Positions 56,215 to 64,000 of a stretch of DNA of 64,000 nucleotides are shown one piece after another. The stretch comes from Erpobdella octoculata (lineage: Eukaryota > Annelida > Clitellata > Hirudinida > Erpobdellidae). The notes under the pieces are model-generated. The model did not search any database and was not told where the DNA came from. It saw only the letters and a program-made list of their open reading frames with translations. A program made the translations under genes and the position numbers. Where the stretch lies: NCBI GenBank assembly GCA_963978895.1, contig OZ022240.1, positions 1,414,979 through 1,478,978 on the forward strand. The letters run 5' to 3'. Numbering within the stretch: the stretch's first letter is position 1; every line of letters starts with the position of its first letter.

Positions 56215-59200
56215 GGATCATCATCATCAGCAGCAGCATCATAACCTTTGTAATTCTTGTCATCGTCATCGTCGTCATTGTCACCAATGGTATCGTCATC
56301 ACCGTCCTTATTGTCATTTTCTTTGTCGTACATCTCAAAAAAATTCGCCATTTTTTTTAGCATCGTCGCAGTCGTCTTCGTCATCACCATCGTCATCATC
56401 ATCAGCATCATCAGTTCGGAGAAGGATCCGGCTAAAACTCCGTTTTACAATTTTCACAATAATTCAATTGATGTTACTCTGAGTTTGTTTGATCATCATC
56501 AGTAAAGCCCTAGTGCTGAGTTTCGTTAGCGTTTTTTTTTATATTTATATTCCTATTTTTAAAGTGCATTTAAAATCCAAAAATAAAAGATTATACAAAG
56601 CACTCAGTCCAAAGTCAGCAAGCAAACAGTCAGAAATAAATAATAATAAATGGTAAGAAATGCCATGGCAGCCACCGCAACACGCTCGTTATACAAACCG
56701 AAAGCAAGTTCAAAGTTCAAATCGCTACAAAGGTCCAAATTTGACTTACCTCAGAGTGCTCCTGGGATGGATGATCCAGCTACGCTGCTGGTTTTGCTTG
56801 GCTCGCTTGGCGCGCTCCTTGCTGGCTAGCTTCTTGTTACCGAACAGCTTCATGGCTAGTTTGTTGTCCGTCGGCTTGAGGAAAGCCCAAATTTGTTCTT
56901 TCAAGAAACTGCTTCCGTTGTGACTGTTGTTACTGCCGGTGTTGTTGGCCGCGTCGCCGGAATTCACAGGAGTCGTAGTTGAAGCAGTAGCCGCGGCAGT
57001 CGGTGAAGTCAGCGACTCTTTCTTGCTGCTGCCGCCGACGATTGCCGTGTCGTCGCCGACGCTGGTCGGAGTCGGCGTCTTGGATCGACTGCTGCTCGAG
57101 TTGATTGCTATGTTGATACTCGGATTCCTAACAAACGCGAAGCCAGCACCGCTAGCCATGCCGCCGCTACTGCTGAAAGTGTTGTAATTGACGTGTGAGC
57201 TGCAGCTGCCTGTGAGCTGCTGGTGGCTACCAGGCTCCGGAGTTTTCCACTTCTTTTTCTCGTTTATTGAAGACGCTCGAGAAGCGGTCGCAGCTGCGGC
57301 GGCGGCAGTTGATTTTTCTGCAGTCTTGTTAGCCAGCGTGGCGGTTCTGTGCAGTCTTCTGTCGTGAGAGTCTCTAAAACGCGACCTACGCTCGGCCAGT
57401 CGCGACACGAAGCGACCGGTCGAGGAGATTTCGACGGCGTCGATGCAGTCGACGCTGAAGTATTGAGGAGCTGAAATTTTAATCATTTAAGTACTGAGGA
57501 GCTGAAATTGTAATCATTTAAGTTTTGAGCAGCTGAAATGTTAATCATTTAAGTACTGAGAAGCTGAAATTTTAATCATTTAAGTACTGAGTAGCTGAAA
57601 TTGTAATCATTTAGATATTTGGAATCAAAATAGATAATAATGTATCGTGTTATGTGGCGGGCGAAGACGAATTTGCACTTGAAAAAGCACTGTGGCGATT
57701 AACATGAAGCTAGTTAAAAATTAAAATCAACTTTTATTATGTTTTTTTTTATCAAATATTAAATCATACAATAAGTCTTCGAGGTAATCACGAAACACTA
57801 CAAATTTATTTATTTTTTAGAGGAGGGGGGTTATCCGTCAATTCGTATTTTTCAAAACGCACCCAGGTCTCGTCCGCGGTCACAGCGACCTGCAGCGCCG
57901 TCGACTGTTAGACAATAAGCACTGAGAGGAGGAAGAAAACTTTGAAGAAACGAAAAAATAGGAGATACGTCTATGCGTCGGAATCCCGATTGTGAACTCT
58001 TTTTTTCGGAAATGATTGAACTGTCAGAATTTCTAAAACAATTTGAATCATCTTTTATTCTCTCTTTTTCTCGTTTTTTTTATTTTTCAAATTTTTTGTT
58101 TCCCCCACAAGAGATGCTTAGAAAAAACAAAAAAAGCAAAAAAAAACTAAAAACAATGTTTACTTTAAAAGCCTTAATAATTTGCGATCATTGAGCTTCG
58201 AAATGATGGACGTTTTAATTCTTAAGCATAATATTCACATTCACCTTGTAGTAGAACATTATTGATAAAGCGTTTTTCAAACCAGTAGTAGAGCTACAGA
58301 TAAGAGTACTCTGTATTGGCCTACTTTTCGGGGCACGGTCCGTCGACAACTCGGCCTGGTCCGTTTTTACGGGCCTAAATTCCTTTACTTGGCACCAAAA
58401 ATCCCGGACCGACTTGATTCCAAACCCTAAAATCAGGGCCTGATCCTCTCCGTGCCGTAGGTACCCTACAGATGCTACTTAAAAGAAACTCACGATAAAT
58501 CTATTTTTCCGTTAAACCATTTACTTGTCTATTCCCCCGTCTTCTGACCTATCCTCCTTAATCTATCTTTCCATCCATCAATCTACATGTCTTTCAATCC
58601 ATTCATCAGTCTTTGGATTAACTCTGCTAGCCTCGCGCGGTACACTCCAGTTGAACCCCCCCTCCCTCCCCCTTGAGACAAAATGTGGATGAAGCAATTT
58701 CTTACAAATTACACCACCGCTGTTTCGCTACTTCTATTTTTTTTTTCTGAAAATAATTTTTTGTCTTCTGGAGGTTTTGTGAAAAAAAGTATTTTTTTCT
58801 GGAGACGACAAATAATTAGAAACAATTTTGATTTACTCTCGAGCTAAAACATTCTTCCTGATGGTTTTCTAAGACGATGCCATCCATTAAACTCAATTTC
58901 AGTAACTTCATGGCAATTTAGCTCGTAAGCATTATTTAGTTAAATTATAAAATATAAATATAAAACTTTCAGACACAAAATTTTATTTCATTAAAAAATA
59001 AAATTGGAGCTCATAAGTTAAAATCGTAGGCTTATAAGCAAAATTAAAGAGCTTATGTAAAAAAAAGGTTGGCTTATATGCACAAATGGGCTGCATATAC
59101 AAATAATGTTAGTGGATTATATACAAAAAATGGATGGTTTATATAAAAAAACAGAAATTTCTTTTTTTTCAGAAAGCTTTCTTTATAAAAAAAAAACTTG

Positions 59201-61362
59201 GTGTTTGGAAAATTATTCGCTTAAATGGTTCATTTCTGGATTCAATTCAAATCTCATAAAAAACTGATTAATTGAAATGTTTAAAAATAAAACAAATCAA
59301 AGATAAAAAAAACTGAAATTAATTAAAGAATTACTCAACCGGTAGACCCACCTGGATATATTCTCCCAAAAAGAGTTTCCTGTGGCTTGTTATCGATAGA
59401 AGAACTTCTGGCATTGTTTGACTGGTTGCTGCCCCCGATAGTTGCAGATCCTTCCATCTGTTGGCCTTCGACTATAGTCCCGTGGCGGTTCCTCTTCATG
59501 GCAGCTGTGTGACCTCCGCTGCTAAACCGAAACCGAAACCTCTGTCGGGCAGCAGTGCTTTCTAAAGTCGGAGCCATCCCCGGGTTGTTCATGGTGGTTG
59601 CTGTAGTTGAGGCGCGAGATTGACCGTAACCGGATCCGCCAACAAAAGAATACTTTGACGCTGAAGACGAAGGTGGTGGATACTGGTGATACTGATATGG
59701 CTGGAATGGTCTTGACGTTCCATCGCTGAACGGGAAGTAGGTAGCCTTGGGTTTGATTGTTCCAGCTGAGAGATGTTTTCTTCTTCCGCTGTGACTTCTC
59801 TTGTCGCCGACTTTGACAGCTGAAAAGAACCTTTGCGAAATGTGGGAGCCAAAGCAGCCCGGACGTTTGTCGTCGCTAGTGCTGGAAGAAGTATTCTCGG
59901 TGCTTTTGTGGTGCCGCTTCTTCCCACCGGGGAAGGAGAACGGAAAACAGTTCTTCGACGGCGACTCGCTACTGACCGGCGCGGTGTGAATCGGCTTGAA
60001 GAAATACTGCGAGAAAGCCGTGCTCGTACACGTCTCAGCGTTAGCCGTAGTAGTAGCGTCGGCGACCGTGGAAGGCAGGAAAATCGTGACAGGCTTCTGT
60101 GGGCAGGGTGGTCTCGGAGTCAGCGGCGGAGTCAGCGCCACCACCGGGGATTTCTGAGAGGTTTTGGCCTGGACGGACTCCAACTGGATTTCCGGCTCTT
60201 CCGTCGGGGAGACGAGAAGAGAAGTAAAACAGTGACCTGCTACGTGCTTCGTTAAGTAGTAGCCGCGACGTCGCTTCCTTGCGTTGAAGTCTTTTTTATC
60301 GCTCGTCGCTTTTTCCGATCGCTCCTCTTCCGGCGACGTAGGAGAATTTTGGTCGCTGGCCGACACCTCGGGTATGGTCTTGGAGCCGCCGGTGTCGCTA
60401 GACTGGATGCTCAGGTCGGAAGTGATCATGCCGTTGTTGACGTACGACTCGTTCGGCTCGCTGAACGTCTCCAGCGCCAGCGAAGTCGAAGACGACGACG
60501 CTACTTTGTTCTCTTTCCAGAAACCCTTGCCGTCTTTCCTCGACGCCTGGACGGACTCGCTTTTGCCGGCGTCGATCTCCAGTTCGGACTGCGTGACCAA
60601 GGTCTCGACGGATTTGTTAATTTCTTTGCTCTTCGCCGCGATCGTGTCGGCTTTTCTGATCCTGCGAGGTGCTTTCTGTTTCGAGCAGGACGTCAGCTTT
60701 TCGAGACTATTCAGAACCGGTACTAGAACCGATTTGACGTTACTCAGCGACGTAGTCAGCGATCTGCAGTGTCTGTACTCGATTCTTATCTGTCTAGTCG
60801 GCGGAAAGCCAGATTCGGCTTTCGTAGGGTAACCGGTTGGCTTGGTTTTGGTCAGTTTCTTAAGGACGTTGTCCGAAGGACACTTAGGTCTAACGGTATT
60901 GTTGGTCATGTTGCCGATGTTGATCTGCGAAGATGTACTTTTAGAGTGTCCATTCATCATAGCAGATGCCTTTGGTTGTTGATGCGGCTGCTGATGATGA
61001 TGCATGTTAGGTTGATGATGATAGGTCGTGGCACCGTACTGTTTGCCACCCTCGAGTGATGAATAATGGCGCGGATTCTTCACCATACTCTCGGCCGATG
61101 ACACGTCAAAGTACTTGCTCTGCGAGAACGGCGGAGGACTGAGGCAGTGGGAGGCCAACTGCATCGACTCGTTACTGATCTGTTTGACTTTTGAACTTAC
61201 CAGCTGATCGCTTTCTTTCTGGGCCGGCTCTGACACGGCCCTTTTGAGAGGAGAGGAAGAGGGCGAAGCGAAAGTGAAAGTGAAAATCGGAGTTTGGAAT
61301 TGCTCGGCTTTGAATCTGGCCGTTCTCTCTAGAGTGTCTGTAGAGATGAAACCGTAGTTCAT
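38100..61362 (-). CDS. HCN-like: HCN hyperpolarisation-activated cyclic-nucleotide-gated channel, 11 exons
   Basis: Voltage- and cyclic-nucleotide-gated cation channel of the plasma membrane carrying pacemaker (Ih) current. Exons on the minus strand: 61362-59352, 57470-56750, 50371-50202, 45073-44906, 44221-44124, 42527-42516, 41395-41255, 40330-40112, 39739-39593, 39093-38850, 38446-38100. All phases join; about 1,425 residues. The start ATG is supported by an in-frame TGA 24 nt upstream. Order: long N-tail, HCN N-domain, S1-S6 with pore, C-linker, cyclic-nucleotide domain, short tail ending ENDYS. Vertebrate HCNs have 100-250 residues before S1; here about 911. Tandem donors at 44126 and 44123 leave the end of the fifth exon uncertain by one codon. 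Confidence 0.93.
38447..38790. repeat. About 200-bp imperfect direct duplication in an HCN intron
   Basis: TACCGATTAT...TTAGCTTATTCT through GCTGATT occurs at about 38460-38600 and again at 38650-38740. It starts close to the acceptor of the last HCN exon. Confidence 0.65.
39425..39600. repeat. Minisatellite containing a splice donor and exon end
   Basis: About five units of 31-45 bp, on the minus strand TCACGAG/GTTAGTAGGTTAC followed by TTGTTAATTGG. The first unit is the real donor of exon 39739-39593 with the last exon bases CACGAG. A distant unit at 39474-39490 keeps the same donor; middle units read CACGAAGCTAGT. Confidence 0.85.
40112..50371 (-). CDS. HCN membrane domain S1-S6 and pore (6 exons)
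   Basis: 50371-50202: [14 protein letters not shown]...DILLNFRTG (S1-S2). 45073-44906: [17 protein letters not shown] (S2-S3). 44221-44124: the S4 sensor [11 protein letters not shown] then [14 protein letters not shown], with its regular basic residues. 42527-42516: 12-nt microexon encoding DYGQ. 41395-41255: S5 with [17 protein letters not shown]. 40330-40112: [16 protein letters not shown] (pore helix and filter), then S6 with [12 protein letters not shown]. The filter reads SIGFG instead of the CIGYG of known HCN channels. Confidence 0.92.
40620..40745. repeat. About 27-bp minisatellite
   Basis: Degenerate units of TTTTCGTATCTATGGTATCG type, five copies, in the HCN intron between exons 41255 and 40330. 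Confidence 0.75.
41411..41520. repeat. 12-bp minisatellite upstream of the S5 exon
   Basis: GGTTGGTGGGAT repeated about 9 times. On the coding strand this is CCAACC/ATCCCA-rich and supplies the pyrimidine tract of the acceptor at 41396. Confidence 0.9.
42155..42440. repeat. TA microsatellite within a 50-bp minisatellite
   Basis: Units of CTCATATGCACACAGTTATG plus CACACATATGCAAACATATA, repeated about five times, with a pure TA expansion at 42293-42360. Confidence 0.9.
43270..43687. repeat. GAGGA pentanucleotide repeat, about 83 copies
   Basis: A pure purine strand of 415 bp in an HCN intron; encodes artefactual Ser-Pro-Leu and Gly-Glu-Arg frames. Confidence 0.97.
44405..44629. repeat. GGT trinucleotide repeat of about 200 bp
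   Basis: Near-pure GGT in the intron between the S3 and S4 exons of HCN; poly-Pro and poly-Val frames are artefacts. Confidence 0.96.
46496..47500. mobile_element. hAT-like non-autonomous DNA transposon, 1005 bp
   Basis: Terminal inverted repeats CAGAGGCGTGGATT (left) and its reverse complement (right), flanked by the 8-bp duplication ACTTCAAA (46488-46495 and 47501-47508). Eight-base duplications and CAG-starting ends are hAT hallmarks. There is no transposase. Removing the element and one duplication restores the host retrotransposon frame. Confidence 0.85.
46754..47065 (+). mobile_element. L2/CR1-like LINE remnant inside the hAT-like element
   Basis: Encodes [18 protein letters not shown], then [12 protein letters not shown] and [10 protein letters not shown]. 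This is the typical C-terminal end of L2/CR1/Rex-type reverse transcriptases, followed by a stop and CCGCTATAGAAATT, an L2-like 3' tail. No RT core remains. Confidence 0.75.
48292..50201. other. HCN intron sequence, no gene seen
   Basis: Contains ATC trinucleotide clusters (49027-49230, 49485-49640), a CA tract near 49884-49904 and a 24-bp CCCACCCAGTAAGCCAGCCA-type repeat (49985-50070). No conserved frame. Confidence 0.7.
50354..50660. repeat. 53-bp minisatellite containing a splice acceptor and exon start
   Basis: Six units. Each contains AACAGGTCCCAGTACAAC (the first 18 bases of HCN exon 50371-50202 in reverse complement) joined to CTGGGTGGGGGAGATGTC (the intron's CCCCCACCCAG acceptor). 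Only the lowest-coordinate unit leads into the real exon; five more lie in the intron. Confidence 0.93.
50661..56749. other. Long HCN intron rich in simple repeats
   Basis: CA tracts (51297-51420, 52513-52548), GAC/GAT (51800-51975), AATAA-type (53005-53200), ATC clusters (54440-54560, 55676-56070, 56177-56220), and an 18-bp GATGATGTTGTTGGGTTG repeat (54775-55060). No conserved coding sequence. Confidence 0.75.
56750..61362 (-). CDS. HCN N-terminal region (2 exons)
   Basis: Exon 61362-59352 (670 codons plus one base) is low-complexity: Ser/Thr-rich, a His/Gln stretch, basic patches, and many SP and TP sites. Its donor (CCAG/GTGGGT) has phase 1, matching the acceptor at 57470. Exon 57470-56750 begins [16 protein letters not shown]. 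It ends in the conserved HCN domain before S1: [17 protein letters not shown], then [13 protein letters not shown]. The long first part has no recognised domain; its link to HCN rests on the splice phase and on the lack of any other partner. Confidence 0.82.
57458..57613. repeat. 31-bp minisatellite containing a splice acceptor and exon start
   Basis: Five units, on the minus strand AAATGATTAAAATTTCAG followed by CTCCTCAATACTT. The lowest-coordinate unit is the true acceptor and first 13 bases of HCN exon 57470-56750. Four more units lie in the intron, each keeping TTTCAG and a variant exon start. Confidence 0.93.
57614..59351. other. HCN intron 1, nothing recognised beyond AT-rich DNA
   Basis: AT-rich with short GC-rich patches (about 58330-58470); no coding or mobile-element signature was identified. 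Confidence 0.6.
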
Positions 61363-61386
61363 CCTCCCGCGATTGGATGAAGGTCA

Positions 61387-62699
61387 CTGCGTAATGGGCA
61401 TGTCGTCAGATTTTCCAGTTTTTCCAGTTCCGGGCTTTATTGGCTTGTTCTATGGTAAAAACTGTTGATTACTATTAGAATGGCTCGTTCTATGTTCGCT
61501 CGCTTAACGACATTTTTCAACTTCTATAAATTGCTTCTAATAGAAACAAAAACTTATTTATTTTGATGAAAATCAGTTCAGGAACTTTAACTGAGACTTT
61601 ATACAATATTGGTTATTATACAGTGGTATTGTGTAATGCTATTATTTAACAACCAATAGTACACAATAAGCATTATCATACAGTGCTATTCTGCAATTAT
61701 ACAACTATTACAGTGGTATTATATGTTTTATTGGTTGTTGCCCTGTGGTATTATACACCATTGGTTGATATAGAATGGTATTAGACTGTATTGGTTTTAA
61801 TAACCATTGATAACGGATGAGACTAATAGGTTGATGCGGTAACGGCAAAAGCGTTTATAGCAGCTGATATAGTGAAGGTAAAACAAAGCTAATTTTGATA
61901 TTCATAAAAGTCAACTAATAAAAAGTGAATTCTGACAAAAAAATCAATAATTAATTACTCAACAGAGCACTTATATAGTGAAGCTTTTTAACTAGCTCAG
62001 TTTATTCACCAACTAGCGCTAACGATAAGCATTAATTATCGATTTTTTTTTGTAATTGAATAAACAAATAAGCAAATAAAAACAATTGAATTTAAGAAAA
62101 CAAACAGCAGAGAAGAAATTCCATATTAACCTTCGCCAGGGGAGATGAACTGCTCCACAACAGTTCCACCTACATCATATCAAGAGCAGTCTGTCAAATG
62201 TTTCTAATGCAGCACCACAGCGACAACGACTGCAAACAAGACAGACGCAACAACGCCAACAACTAACAACAGCACCGACAACTACAACAACAGCGACCAA
62301 CAACGAAATCTTTAAGCAAACAATTTCTTCTTTCTCTTCTATTTCTTTTCTTTTTTTTCAAATCGTCTTTACCGCTGTTTTCCTATGAACATTGCTCTGC
62401 ATTTGCACCCACGTTCTTTTTCTTCGATTATAATTTTTGCAACTTTTTATTTTCTCCTCACTTTTTCCTTCGTTTCTTCTTTCAATTATACGTCTTGCTT
62501 TCCGCTCGGTACGAAACCGGAGACACTCGCATCCCTTTCCATCCCGTTGCAAATGTTCGATAGATGGCTTCTTCCTCTCCTTTTCCAACTCCTTCTCTTT
62601 CTTTTCCCTCTCTCTGTTGCACAGAGGGGCGCATTCAGCAGCACACATGTGTATAATAATAGGAATTCTTTATCCGTTTTTTTTTCTCTTTCTCTCACG

Positions 62700-62765
<66 letters not shown>

Positions 62766-64000
62766 TTCTCTTTCTCTCTCTCTCTCTCTTTCTCTTTCTC
62801 TCTCTCTCTCTTTCTCTCTCTCTTTGTTTTTCTCTTTCTTACTTTATTATCTCTCTTATTTTCTATTTTTCCATCTTCCTATTTCTCAACCGTATTCTTC
62901 ATCTGTTCACTCTAACTCTTCATTCCAGTGCACTATTCCTCTCAACCATCGCCAATTCTCCGCATAACAAATTATTTAGACAATAAAAAATAAATAAAAT
63001 CATATTAATACACACACATCTCCACCACCACTATCACCATCACCATCATCATCACAGTCATTAGCTGGATCATCATCAGCACTATCTAAATAATATTTCT
63101 CCATGGTGACGCTTAACATATCGAAGTTCACGCCTCCTACGCTATGTGATTCATTTCAAGCAATCAAAGAACCATCGCTTGAATAAATTTGTTTTTGTTT
63201 ATTATTTTTTTTTCTATCTTAAAAATCAGACGCGCCAATAAAATCGATCGTCTGTTGAAGACGGCGTTAGAAAAAATGTCAACCAATCATGCTCGTGCTG
63301 CGTATTGATCCGCCGGACACGAGTTGAAGAATTTTCACTGCTAATGGGGTGGGGCTTGAACCCACCCAGGCGTGTCGAGAGGATGGGGAGTCTGACGGAT
63401 ATTATGTCCCTGGGCCTCCTGCTGGTCTGAGGGCCCACCACAGTTGAAAAAAAAAACGATCCCAGTGCTTACCTTTAATTTATAAAAGACCTAACAGATA
63501 AGTACAGTGTGATTTTCTAAATTTTACTTTTGGTTTACTAATAATATTAATAATAGCTATAGGGTTCATGCAGGCCCATCCTCTCGACGGGCCTGCAAGA
63601 ACCCTCTCGTTTACATATATTTTTTTTTTTACGTTTCTGTCCTTCTCTCTCTTTTCTTATTTGTTCTTCTTTTTGTTCATCTTCTCCTCCGTCCTTCCTT
63701 CATTGTTTTCTTTCTTTCTTTCCTTTTTGTCTCAAGAATTCCACCTTCTCCTCCCACTGTTTGTGAAAAGGAGTCATTGATAGCTTTTTTTCAATTTCTG
63801 AGGTTTCAACAGAGCCCATCCTATCTTTATTGAACTGAAATGAACTATCGGTAATGGAAATTAAATCGACTGGTGATAACCAATCAGCAGGGGAGTGGTA
63901 AGTGAACAACTATATTATTACTCTGGTAGTATCTGGAACTGTAACTCTTGGCGACATGACAGTCAAACACTATTCTCTCTTTTTTCTCCATCCCTCTCTC
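61387..64000. other. 5' flank of the HCN gene
   Basis: A CT microsatellite at about 62703-62823 with more pyrimidine-rich DNA up to 62880, CAA/CAACAG-rich sequence at 62215-62310, ATC clusters near 63020-63080, and a hairpin at 63561-63605. No promoter element could be assigned and no gene was seen. Confidence 0.6.
63561..63605. other. Hairpin with 16 paired bases
   Basis: AGGGTTC-A-TGCAGGCCC (63561-63577) pairs with GGGCCTGCA-A-GAACCCT (63589-63605) across an 11-nt loop with one mismatch. The loop sequence ATCCTCTCGAC resembles the antisense of a patch at about 63370-63385. Confidence 0.75.

Noticed and set aside
59352..61362. A separate 675-residue single-exon gene
   Set aside because: It ends at a good donor whose phase (1) matches the HCN acceptor at 57470, lacks its own domain, and has the expected upstream stop before ATG; best read as the HCN first coding exon.

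Overview
The window is animal nuclear DNA. It has spliced genes with GT-AG introns and metazoan-only families (a long-tailed class I myosin, a basigin-type immunoglobulin protein, an HCN pacemaker channel). It also carries several retroelement and DNA-transposon families and an extreme load of simple repeats. The channel's cyclic-nucleotide site is closer to invertebrate than vertebrate HCN. A marine or spiralian invertebrate is the best guess, but the phylum cannot be proved from this sequence. One 200-base assembly gap lies at 20774-20973.

Layout: (1) 632-13236, + strand: the last 22 coding exons of a myosin IE/IF gene (motor from the loop after the first nucleotide-binding elements, IQ motif, TH1, Gly/Pro/Gln-rich TH2, SH3). 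The 5' exons lie before the window. All exon phases join, giving 964 codons plus stop. (2) 13237-16780: intergenic, dominated by an ATGT tetranucleotide tract. (3) about 16790-26980, + strand: a basigin/neuroplastin-like gene with a TATA-type promoter and non-coding first exon, a signal-peptide exon, three Ig-like domains and a basigin-type membrane segment. One Ig exon sits next to the assembly gap and carries a one-base frameshift. (4) 27118-30730: Penelope-like element remnants with two hammerhead-ribozyme motifs, a SINE copy and TA-rich palindromic DNA. (5) 30835-36147: an intronless leucine-rich-repeat gene, two tandem Helitron-like elements, and a fragment of a second copy of the LRR gene directly after them. 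(6) 38100-61362, - strand: an 11-exon HCN channel gene encoding about 1,425 residues, of which about 911 precede the first membrane helix. Its introns hold a nested stack: an L2/CR1-like LINE remnant inside a hAT-like element inside an R2/R4-type retrotransposon that itself sits in a TAG microsatellite. (7) 61387-64000: the HCN 5' flank, with no gene seen.

The most unusual signal is in the HCN gene. At three exon edges, a minisatellite has amplified the splice site together with the first or last bases of the exon: acceptor arrays at 57458-57613 and 50354-50660, and a donor array at 39425-39600. Reading into an extra unit meets an in-frame stop within a few codons. Elsewhere, microsatellites of up to about 900 bp run right up to 3' splice sites in the myosin and basigin genes. 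Repeat expansion and splicing signals are therefore physically linked across this locus.

The genes are not an operon and share no obvious pathway. The myosin links membranes to actin, the basigin-like protein is probably a membrane chaperone or adhesion subunit, and the HCN protein is a hyperpolarisation-activated cation channel.
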